DNA from: Polydactylus sextarius
Lineage: Eukaryota > Chordata > Actinopteri > Polynemidae
Length of the DNA: 64,000 bases
Assembly: GCA_016801845.1 (NCBI GenBank)
Contig: CM028931.1
Location: 7,624,587 to 7,688,586 of the forward strand
Direction of reading: 5' to 3'
The position numbers and the translations under genes are program-made. The notes beneath the pieces were generated by a model. The model worked only from the letters and a program-made list of their open reading frames with translations, ran no database searches and had not been told where the DNA came from. Of the stretch, positions 23,601-34,460 are shown piece after piece. How positions within the stretch are numbered: position 1 is the stretch's first letter; the number at the start of each line of letters is the position of its first letter.

Positions 23601-25810
23601 TTACACTGTTTTGTTGTTATTTTCGGTATGGTTAGACAGCAGTGGTCTTAATTGTTAAAATTAGACGATAATTTGCAGTCTTTAAGTTGTAAACATGTAG
23701 ATTAATTTAAGATTTTTGATGCCGAGGGGCGTATGATCCATTGATTTAGCATGAATACTTGATATTATTGATGTGAAGATATAATTTTATTCTTTTCTAT
23801 AAGTTTATAGTGTTTTTCATTCACAGCTATGGCCTTATTTTATTTGTAATTACCTCCATAAACAAGTCAAAATGTTCTGGTAGGTTTTAAATTTTCGGTT
23901 TATATAAATGAAGAGCTACTTAGCTCAACGCAGGGCGCCATGTTGCGCCGCCATCTTGAAACTACAGCAGCTGACATGGGACAACAATAAGTAAATACAG
24001 AAATGACATGTCGTCGTGTAAATAAGATAAATAACATGGTATAACCCGGGAGTTTGAAGCATGTTGAGGTAAATGATTGTTTGCCGAGTTAAAATTACAG
24101 CGTTTGCTAATTGCATTAGCCCATGTGTGGCGTTTCCCATTATGTGCTTTAAGATGCATATATTTCATGATTGTGATTGTGGATGATCATTGTGTGTGTG
24201 TGTGTATACAATCACTTTACCTTAAAAGTATTTATTCTATTAATTATGTAGCTTATCTTATCTTTTCTAGACCTCATTATACAACCACACAAAGAAAAGA
24301 GTTTGAAATTATGAGTCACCTGAGAACACGGTTAAACATCGCTGTCATTTTATTTGGACAATAGGACAATAGACACTTTATAAAGTGTGGGAAAATACAA
24401 ATATCTCAAGTTTCACTGACGCCATGAGGCAGCTGATTATGATACATGTTTCAGTTTGTTTTGTTGTTTTTTTTTTCTTTAATTAAAAAGGAAAGAAAAC
24501 ATAAAAGTAGTAGTAGGCATTTGTTCAGAAAAGACACCGAAAGCTGAACAACACATTTGAAAAAAAAAAAAAAAAAAAGGCCAAGTATATAAAAATGGAA
24601 AGCTATTAGATCCACAGGATGTAACAAGGTAACCAGACATGGCTCAAATCCAAAAAGGGAATTTCTTTATTTTAATCCAACAGACCAAATAGCAGTGAAA
24701 GTTTAAACGTTCATCAATGTTGCATGAACATATGTGTGTATATATATTTAAAAAAAAAAAAAAAAAAAGATTACATGTAAATATTTAGTAGTATAAGTTT
24801 AAGGTGTTTTGAGATGTAAATCACAAATCAATGCAATAATTTAAAGATAAATTCTCCGTTGTGAGAGAGAACACGCGGCAAAAAAAACAAAAAAAAAAAA
24901 AACCGGAAGCATCGTGCACCTCTCACATACAGTAGCTCCACATTTTTAGAGGTTTGAAGAAGAGAGAGAACAGCTCAACACGTTTTTTTTTTTTCTTTTA
25001 GATATTCACATTGAAACCGGTACATTGCACATAATGTATTCAAAGTGAAATACAAAGACTGTTCTAGAGTTAGCCTCCTTTTTTTTCCCCCCGTTGTTGA
25101 CGTCAAAAACAATCCTTATACTTCAGTCGACCGACACCTGACATTTGAGGTTGACTGTTTTTTTTTTTGTTGTTATATAAAAGGGTTTAGCAGGCCCCTC
25201 CCCCCAACTTCAGCTCAAATAAGAACCGAAATAACGGCCCACAATAGCACACGTTGGAGTTAGCGTCGTCGCTAACGCGTCTGACATCGCTTAAGACGAT
25301 TTATGGTGAAACGATTGTGCGGGAAATATCTTTATCATTATAAAATTCTAATAATAATAAAAAAAGATACTGTTTCTGATATTTGAATATTATGAGACAT
25401 CTGGACATTAAATAAAGAAAAAAAAAAAAACATATTAGTGTCGTATTTTCATTTTGGCCTCGTAGGAAAAAAAAAAGACAAAAATGACAAAAACTGTCAA
25501 ACAAGTTCCACTTTTGCGGTGACATCATCAACATAACGACGGCGATTTCCTGCCACTTCCCTTATTAATGTGCGAAACTCTTCTTTATCAGGGTTCAGGC
25601 ATTTTATTGTTTTATTTATTTGAAGATTGTCAGGTTTTTGTCCCTCATTTGGTCACCATTCAGTAGCACCCAAAAAAAAAAAAAAATCTAACTTTAACTA
25701 TCTGTGGTCTGGTTAAGAGCTGCTAATCCGTTTAAGTATTAGTATTAGTAGGTTTAGTTTAGTGTTTTAATCTAAATTCAGTGTACAAGAATTTTTGATG
25801 GATGGAAAAA

Positions 25811-25875
<65 letters not shown>

Positions 25876-25917
25876 ACACACTCATTAAGTAACACGTTTG
25901 CATCTTTTTGTTCTGAC
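23600..25917. other. CNIH1-GMFB intergenic region, part 1
   Basis: No gene recognised. A YY1-type GCCGCCATCTTG sits at 23947-23958, a (TG)n at about 24189-24206, A/T homopolymers recur at 24550-25440, and a (TG)n/(TA)n microsatellite lies at 25810-25871. Some of this could be GMFB 3' UTR, which is long in mammals, but no poly(A) site could be fixed. Confidence 0.4.
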
Positions 25918-26490
25918 GCGACAAAACTTGGGTGTAAAATGAACTTTGGATATGTAAAACATGATAACGAGTTGTTAAGTTTGCCGAGGAGCTAAACTAC
26001 GCTAGCCCGCTGCATTACGAACATTATTATTTTTATCGTTTTTGTCGAAGAGAATCGCCATGCAAGTGAATGGGGCAGCCAGGCAGCTTGAGGACATTGC
26101 TATTTTAAACCGTTAAAAACAGCTCAAAGTAGCTCCACACTTCCTTGCTGGTATAACAAGGGTCCTGATGTTTAAAACGAGGCGTTGAGAACTTTGTAAG
26201 TGAACACATCGTTTATTAAAAAGACTTTTTTTTTTTTTAACAGGTAGGACCTAGCGGTAGTTTCCGGTGTCCGCCATGTTGAAAGTAAGTCCTACAAGTC
26301 GATTAACGAACACGAACCATGTAGGACTTACATTTAACATGGCGGCGACTGGAAACTTCTGCTACTTTTTTTAATGGTTTAAAATAGCGACGTCTTCAAG
26401 CCGCCTTGCTGCCCCATTCACTTGCATGGCGAGTCTTTTTGGACAAAAACGCCAAACCCAAAGTTCATTTTACACAAGTTCTCCTTTAAC
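25918..26490. mobile_element. Foldback element family A, copy 3 (internally deleted)
   Basis: Both ends of family A are present ('gtgtaaaatgaactttgga' left, its reverse complement right). The centre and much of the right arm are missing, leaving about 570 bp. It lies between CNIH1 and GMFB. Confidence 0.82.
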
Positions 26491-27474
26491 TTCAAAATCA
26501 CTTAGTGTCATCAGACGTTGGCACATTCGTTTCAGAAATGTCAATATTGGTCAAAATCCTGTTCTGTATGAGGAAAAATAGCGTAAATAGCGTCCGTTTG
26601 AACTAACCCGAGTCTAAATGATGAATCTTTTTAAGCACGGCCGGCATTTTGGAGAAGTCACATCGAATCGGAATGAAGCACAACATTCATAAAACACTTG
26701 AACGACAGCAACAGCTATTATAAAGCACGATTATTAGCTAACAATGTCTCCCTTAAAGACACGGTAACCGTCACTTGTTTACAGAGAAGCCCAGTAAAGA
26801 TTTAAAAAGAGGGCGGGCGGCGGCCCCACCCTCCACCAAACCCCCAACCCCAAGACTGTCGTGGTCGCTCGAGACGGAGGTTTTTTTTTTTTTTTTTGTT
26901 CATTTTTGGAATGTTTCGGAGTGTGATGTCATGCCCTTAAATGGAAAGAGAAAGTGAAAGTGACTTTGATTGTTCGCTTGTTGGGTAAATTAATGCCATA
27001 AAGTTAATGCGTACGTGTGCCGGGAAAAAAATAATAATATTAATAAAACGGACATCTTAAAGTAAGACTCGCTTGAATTATGAAAAACATAAAAACATTA
27101 AAAAAAAAAAAAAAAAAGAAGTTCAGAGTGTAAACGATTTAAAGGAAACAGAAAATGCCTTGAAGTTTATTTCCTGAATAAACGTCGTGTCGCGCGTGAT
27201 GGGCGGATTGAGCTCGGGGAAAAAAAAAAAAAAAAAATTGTGTAAAATTCCACCAAAGAGGCTGAAAATAGGGAAAAAAAAAAAAATACAATCTTTTTAA
27301 TTTAACTCATGTTTGATACAGAGAGGAGGGAAAACGTTAAGTGTAGTGTGTTCTCTCCGAGAGTGTTGTGCAATCTGGACCCCCGCAACCACCACCATTA
27401 CTACCACCACCACCACCACCCGGCCCCCCCCCGCCCGCCCTCACATCCCAGACCCTCTGGATGAGTCTGAGGAT
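26491..27474. other. gmfb: Probable GMFB 3' UTR (minus strand)
   Basis: Non-coding, with A/T runs and a C-rich tract near 27370-27440 containing CCA/ACC triplets. A short plus-strand frame at 27313-27621 is antisense to the GMFB last exon and is rejected as a gene. Confidence 0.4.
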
Positions 27475-30400
27475 TTAACGGAAGAAGCCGAGTTTCTCTC
27501 TGAGCCATTCCTCTGTCAGGTCCTCTGTGTTTCTGATCTCAAACACCTGAGGAAACACAAAAAAAAAGTCGCATTTAAATCTGCCGCGTCTCATTTCAGT
27601 ACAATCAAAAAAAATAAATAAAATTTTTGGATTTTTTTTATTTTTTTTTAATTCAATTTGTAAAATTATATCATTTACATTTATTACATCATATCTAGTT
27701 ATTAGAAAATATTAATTTATTATAAAGAATATGGTTATAAAATATAACATTATGAAAAACATTTATATTATATTAAACATAATTTATTTAAAAGAAAAAA
27801 GAAATGTACTTAAATAAATGAGTAATAAAAATAAAATCGGCTGTGGGATAAGTAATTAAAATGAATTCAAATAAATTATTTCCTACTTTCGCGTTCACTT
27901 GGGTTTTTATTACCTACGTATACAGTATAAATAAAATGACTCGTAAACTACGTGAAAGACCCACTGGGTCATTAGATCGGAAAAATAAAATGAATGAAAG
28001 TCAATGGAGAGATAGAAATTATTTTCCGATCCACTTTGACTTCTACCCTGAATCACACATATGCTGTATCTTCATTTAAATGACAACTATTATCAGATTC
28101 TGGAGCTTTCAGCACCGTCCTTGTGTCCTGGTTGGAGAACAATGCAGAGGCTTTGCAGCCCCAGAGCCCGATCAGTCCCGATTGGGTCACCCGGAGGAGG
28201 GTGTATGACATCGAAAGACCCGAAACACCCGATGAGTCCAGGAACATCGCTGACGATGTGTTCAGAGGCGTCAGTGGATGTATGTACACAGCAGTGTGAA
28301 TCAGGGCCGTGTTTGCGGTGCAAATCGATTTATCTGCTTCTGAAAACGCGTAACTGGTTCGACTACAAACCAAACAGTCTCGTAGGTGACGTCACGTCAC
28401 GATTTTCTGTCCCCCCTCTCTTCCCGGCTAAAGAGAGAACGAGGAGCAGGTGGATAAAACTCATCAGGTGAGATATTTTCCTAGGTTAGCCGTAGCTAGC
28501 TGTTGAGCTAACGTTAGCCGCCAGAGTTTTGACGGTGACGTAAATTTACCGCTACGCCGCTTAACGGTGCTCTCTCCATGTCAAAAATTATCTTTAAAAC
28601 TCACAAACATCATATGTGAAAACCAGAAGATAATTCTCATCTCTCCATTGACTCTCGTACATAATTTTTACGAGCGTAGGACCTATGGATGGGAAGTAGA
28701 CGGGCGTGAACAACTGTTACAGCGTCACACACGCACACAGACCTTGGTCAGTTCGACGGTTTGCACCAGTTTGTTTTTGCTTCCCGCGTACATCATCTGC
28801 TGCTCCGGCCTGCAACCTGCACAACGACACAAACGAACGATGAACATTGCGTTGTTGAACGTTTCCTGCAGCGGTGAAGTTCTACTTACCCACGGGGCTG
28901 GAGAAGATGAAGCAGAGAGGATAGGACACGCGTCCGTCGTCGTGTTGGTATTTATAACTGTAGACGATGAACGTTGACGGCGCTAAGGACAGTTCACAAC
29001 AGGTTGTCGCTACGGCGCCGCGTGATTGGCAGCCAGTGTTTCGTTTTTCTTTTCCTAAACTTTTCGACATTTTAGCTTAAAAAAAAAAAAAAAAAAACAT
29101 TCTGCCTTCACAAATGAGACGCAACCTTTGCTCTTGAAGCCAAATCAGATTTGTCTCTATCTGATTTGCAAGCGATCAGATTGGATTTGTGAGTCCGGGA
29201 TTTTACCTAGCAACCTGCATAACGACATAACAACACCAGCAAATGCGGGTTTGATCGGATTTGCATAAAGACAGAAACATCAGTCTGTGCATGTGCATCA
29301 CGATAGTTGAGCGTAAAGGATATCTGGGCTGTCTCTCGGGCAGTTCGTCCTTCAGATCATCAGGAGAAATGTCCTAAAACGACACAAACATTAGCACGTC
29401 TCACATGTCGGCTCGAAGCAAAGTTCAACTCGCTCGCTGCCTCATTGCGTCTCAGACTGACGTCGAGCTCAGAGCAAACGGCAGGATCGTTTACCTCGTG
29501 CTCCTCTTCCAGGATAACAAGCTGCTTGTCTTTGTCGATCTTCACTAGAGGGGGAGGGGAGGGAAAAAAAAAAAGCGATGAAACTTAAGTCAGTCGTAGA
29601 AAGTGCCGCCAAAGTTCAAAGCGCACGATTTTACGAGAAAGTCAGCAAACGAACGACGCAGCTTAGTGAAAATAAATAAATCAAATCAAATCTGGATTAG
29701 TTTGTTCACTTAATGCAGCAGTTTAAAGAACCATTTCAGTTCCTCACAGCAGGAGGCGGCGTCCAATCTGCTTTAAATGTTACATCTGACCCACCGTTCG
29801 TGGCTTAAGTCTTTACTGGAAAAAAAATTAAATAAAATAAAATGACCCAGTTCTGCAAAACTGCCGAGGATTCACGAATAAAACGCGAGAGCGCGACACT
29901 CACTGATGATGGCGGCGTTGTTGGTCTCTTTGCGGAAACGAAACTCCCGCAGCTTCTTCACCAGATCTTCGTCCACGTCGCACACGACCAGAGATTCGCT
30001 CTGATAAAGAAGGAAGGAAACAGGAAGTTACTGAGATTTTAAAAACAAATGTTTTCTCTAGTGTCTCTTAAAAGACAGTAAATATTTCTGGATAATTAAA
30101 TGTATTTATTATTAAATTATTTATTTTTGTTGTTTAGTTTTCAACAAATTTGTTGAACCAATTTTTATTTGTTTATTTTTCACATGGACTAAACTCATCT
30201 GGTTTACAGGTGAATATTTATAACATTTAATATATATTTTTGCCATGTTTTGTCATTTTAAACAAGGAAAAAATATATATATTACAGAGGTATATTTTAA
30301 TCTATTGGTGAATGTCGATCTTGTGATTTTTACTGACGTCTGCAGAGGGTTTACATGTGTGTAAACACACACAGTTGGTGTCACACTGTGACTCCATTTA

Positions 30401-31546
30401 TTCATTCATTCATTGTTGTAACAGTCATTTAACACTGATATCTTTCTGAGCCGCAGGTTTAATTCCACACAAACAAACACAAACACACCAGTTTCGACAG
30501 GACCTCATTGGTCTGAACCTGTCACATCCGCACACACATTATTACATAACTGCTGCACAAAGACAGAAACTCTTGAGGAGACTATGCAGAGACTCTGATT
30601 TCTATAATTACACCTTGGTGAACAGATGGCTGGTGGGAGTCAGGATTTCACTGAGCTCACACACAGACAGACTGAGATCTTTACAGATTAAACACAAACT
30701 GCAGCGTCTGTGTTTGTGTTGGGACTCTTGGAAGACAAAAAAAAAAAAAAAAAAAAAAGATGAGGACCAGTCATGACAATAAAACCCGGAGGGAGGTGGC
30801 CATAGTTTTTTTTTTTTTTTTTTTTTATAAACTTCTCGTCTAAAACTTTAAACACTTTCTTTCTTTGCAGCACATGTGTATTTTATTATTTTTTTAATTA
30901 AAAAAAAAAAATATTAAAAAAAAATGGCGGCGACTTAAAGTCAGAAAAAAACAAAAAAAACTCTCACGACACGAAGCCAAACCAACCGAAATTTATCCTG
31001 ACAAGAGTCGAGCTCGCTGCCGGAACACAGACATGTTGGAACACATCCGCGCGAGCTACATTCTGACGGGAAGCTAAAGAAGTCTGGCCTTCAAAATAAA
31101 AGCATGCGAATCTGGAACTTTATTAATATGATCCTTTTTTCCCCCCACTTTACTGCATTTTACACTTAAAAAAACACTATTCGACTATCTTTACCATTTT
31201 AAATTATTCTAACCATCACAAATTCTGAATAGTACAGTGCATAGTGCAGTACACAATGTAGACAGATTAAGTTCACGCAATTTATTTGTTGCAACAGCAG
31301 AGGTTTTATTTTTGAAATCCCAAACCGGAAACCCGCCGTCGCTTCTCTAACTAACTTGATACAATGGCCACTGGGTGGAACTAATGCTAAGCTAGCATGC
31401 TAGCGCTAGCCAGTCTGCGACCAGTATCACTTTTTTCTTCAACGGTCGGCGGGAGTTCACGTTAGCGAAACACCGACGGCTCGAAAACGGACAAGAGACG
31501 GAAACGTCCGCGGCTCCGTAACCGGAGAAAGTCAGCGACTCACCAT
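27475..31546 (-). CDS. gmfb: Glia maturation factor beta
   Basis: An ADF-homology protein that binds the Arp2/3 complex and promotes actin branch removal. Exons on the minus strand: 31544-31546 (the start codon only), 29904-30000, 29495-29544, 29324-29373, 28890-28972, 28743-28816, 27475-27546. They total 429 nt, encoding 142 residues, equal to human GMFB. Landmarks are SESLVVCDVDEDLV, FRFRKETNNAAIIM, LPERQPRFIVYSYKYQHDDG, CFIFSSPVG and MMYAGSKNKLVQT, then EWLREKLGFF and a final Arg where human GMFB has His. Intron 28973-29323 begins ATATCCTTT and ends AC, so it is of the U12 AT-AC class. The last intron carries a family D element. GMFB rather than GMFG is supported by the sequence and by CNIH1 next door. 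Confidence 0.97.
27955..28710 (+). mobile_element. Interspersed element family D, copy 2
   Basis: Long copy in the GMFB last intron: 'tcaatggagagat', 'ttgacttctaccctgaatc', 'aactggttcgactacaaacc', 'cctaggttagccgtagctag', 'ctcatctctccattgactct'. Four copies lie in this window. No coding capacity. Confidence 0.78.
28973..29323 (-). other. gmfb: AT-AC (U12-type) intron of GMFB
   Basis: On the minus strand the intron opens ATATCCTTT, an exact U12 5' splice site, and closes CCGTCAAC. TCCTTAGC, one base off the U12 branch consensus TCCTTAAC, lies 7 bases before that. Exon ends AG and G join to restore the Arg of PERQPRFIV. No GT donor exists in a usable frame nearby. Confidence 0.9.
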
Positions 31547-31549
31547 GTT

Positions 31550-33885
31550 TGTAGAGTTAAAGTGTCCCGAAGCTGCAGCTGCTGCTCTGAATGGTAGAGA
31601 CGCTTCTATGTTTTTTTTTTTTTTCTTTTGACTTCACATCATCTTGTGACTGGTTTGGCCAATCCCACACAAGTAAAGCGCCCCCCTCCTTCAAAAGTTG
31701 GTCATAAATCTGTTCTCACTATTGTCTGACTGTCTTTGTGTAGTTTAAATTATTATGAATTAATTAATTCATTGTATAATAAAAAAATAAAAATTGTTTT
31801 ATCTTTATTAGACAATATAAATGACTAAAATATCCCATAAATACAAAAACATAACAACAACAATAATAATAATTATTATTATTATTAGTAGTAGTAGTAG
31901 TAGAAGCAACAGTATATTTTAAAAATCTTATTAATTAATCAATTATAAAATAGATTATAAAATTAATTTGAAAAATAAAAAATGTATAAATTATATAATT
32001 TATTTTGTCGTTGTAATTTATTAACTAGATCATTTATTATTATAATATGTTACCAGAACGTTATTATTATTAGTAGTAGTAGTAATAGAAGCAACAGTAT
32101 ATTTTAGAATACCATTAATTAATTAATCAATTAATTATAGAATAATAAAAAATATATATATATATAATTCATTATGTCTTTGTGGTTTATTAGACAATTT
32201 AAATGGACTAAAAATATCCTATAAACACAAAAACATAACAATAATTTTATTATATGTAATGTTAATTATCATTAGTAGTAAAAGCAACAGTATATTTTTA
32301 TCATAGCTTATATTATATTATATTATATTATATTATATTATGTCAATTTAAATAACTTAATTAACTAAAAGTCCCATAAATACAAGAACATTATTGTTAT
32401 TATTATTTGTAGTAGTAGTGGAAGCAACAGTATATTTTAGAATATTATTAATTATATAATTCATTCATTCATTCTAAAATAAAATATCAATTTAATTTTA
32501 AAAAATAGAAAATGTATAAATTGTTTAATTTATTACGTCTTTGTAGTTTATTAATAATAATTTATTATAAATTTATTAAATTATAGTAGTAGTAGTAGAA
32601 GTAGTATTTGTTGTTATTATTATATTTATCATAATATATATATTAAAACATTCTAATTTGTTTTATCATTGTAGTTTGTGTGCATGTGGTCAGTCAGCAA
32701 CAATTAAGTCGCTTTAAAATGTTTTTGTTTTGTTTTTTTAATGAATTATTTAGTCAGGAAGTGTCAAACTCGATGCCTCAGTTATAAATAAAGATATTAT
32801 AAATGTGTCAAAAGTGACTCGACACACCTTAAAACCTTTAACCTTTATCTCTTACTCTCAAGCGTAATAAAAATTAAATAAAATAAACAAATCTTGATAA
32901 ACTTGTGTGGCACACAATAGAAACTGAGAGTGTTTTCTTGTACTGTATCTAAGAGTCATCTAATCCAGTAATAATAAAATGATACAATTGAGAAACTATT
33001 ACTTTAGTTTCTTAATGTTCGTCCAAACCTTCATTCTTCTTCTTCTTCTTCTTTCTCGCATATATCATATATAACATATGTAGAAACACACACCCACTAC
33101 ACACACACACATCAGGAGATAAAGCTGTGTATTAATAGATCATGAAGTGAACATACACGCACCTCAAGTACATAACTACAATACCGCACCCTGTATCACC
33201 AGAAACCAGAGATTTTTTATTCTAATTTTCTTTTTTTTTTTTATATATTTATTAAAATAGAAAATAAAAATAGAATAAAATAAGATAGGAAATAAAATAA
33301 GCAATTAAATTAAATTAAATTGAAAATAGAAAAAAACCAAGATGAAACATAAATTAAAATAAGATAAAAAAAAAAGATGAAAAATAATATCAACAATTAA
33401 ATTCAATTGAAAATAATAATAATAATAATCTCTTATCTTTAGACTTTGTCCAAACTGGAGAAAATGGGTTATAAATAATAAATAATATAAAAAAAAATAT
33501 AGTTTCAGACATTTATTGTATTTAAGTAAAATGCATTAAAAACCAAAAAAGCACAAATTTTTCTATTATATTTTTACATTTTGAGGCATCAATTTTGGAC
33601 TTGATTATTCTAAAGAATAATGTTTTTCCCATTATTATTGTTATTATTATTATTATTATTAATAATAATAATAAATGTCAGATAATATTTAAAATCTAGT
33701 TTGGGAAAAAAAAAAAACGTTATTTTATGCGTGATGATGAATTAAAAGTCGAAAGGAAGTAGTTGTTTTATTTTATTTCATTTTATTTATTTATTTTTAA
33801 CCACATTAGATCAGGACAAAACGCAACTGAACATTTCTGTGTCACGCTCTCATTATATTTCTACTTTTATATAACTTGTGTGAGT
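31550..33885. other. GMFB-LGALS3 intergenic region
   Basis: Two divergent genes flank 2.3 kb of extremely A/T-rich DNA. The first 100 bp or so next to GMFB should hold its promoter. The remainder has a degenerate minisatellite (31860-32640) and ATT/TAA triplet runs. No open frame of interest. Confidence 0.5.
31860..32640. repeat. Degenerate A/T-rich minisatellite
   Basis: A block with (AGT)n, then 'gaagcaacagtatatttt', then AATTAATTA-rich filler recurs with its anchor near 31903, 32088, 32281 and 32421 (spacing about 185, 193 and 140). A decayed fifth unit lies near 32590. Confidence 0.75.
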
Positions 33886-34049
33886 GCGTGCGCGTGTGCG
33901 TATGCGTGCGCGCGTCCGCCTACGTCATCAGCCCTTCCTCTTCAGGAGTTGTATCTGAAACGTTAGCTTGTTGTAGTCCGTGGTCCTGTCCCCCTCTTCG
34001 GCAGGGCTAAAATTAGCAGCTAACTGAATAAATAAGCGTTTTTACTCTC

Positions 34050-34057
34050 TGACGTCA
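34050..34057 (+). promoter_or_regulatory. lgals3: CRE-like palindrome in the LGALS3 5' region
   Basis: TGACGTCA, a perfect cAMP-response element. It lies about 30 bp before a donor at 34084/34085 that probably ends the untranslated first exon. An alternating GT/GC tract at 33881-33916 precedes it. Confidence 0.5.
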
Positions 34058-34460
34058 TCTTCGAAGAGTTCGTCTTCTGGCGAGGTAATGTTAAAACGTC
34101 TGCTTGTTTTTTTAAAACTCACTTTATCTGCTTTTAACAACAGGAAGCTAAAAAAAAAAAACAATAAACGAGCGAAACGTCTGAGCGTTTAAGTGTTAGC
34201 TGCTGCAAGCTAGCTACATAGCCCAAACTGTGTAACATCACTTTTAACTCGTTGTTTTTAAAGACGTAAACCCTCGTTCGTGTGCGGTTAAACGCGGTGT
34301 TATATCCCAGTTGTGTTGAGATGTTTCCACTTTGACTAAATGGATTTAGTTTGTCATCAAGCGCGGATGGAAACAATTACTGTTCAGAGCCTCAGTGTGA
34401 CATGATCTCTGGTGTTTGACAGCTTCTGAACTCAACTTGTGTGTCGTTTTCTTACAGATC

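Noticed and set aside
28053..28471. 136-codon plus-strand and 106-codon minus-strand ORFs in GMFB intron
   Set aside because: They lie inside a family D element present in four copies with unshared frames; non-coding repeat.
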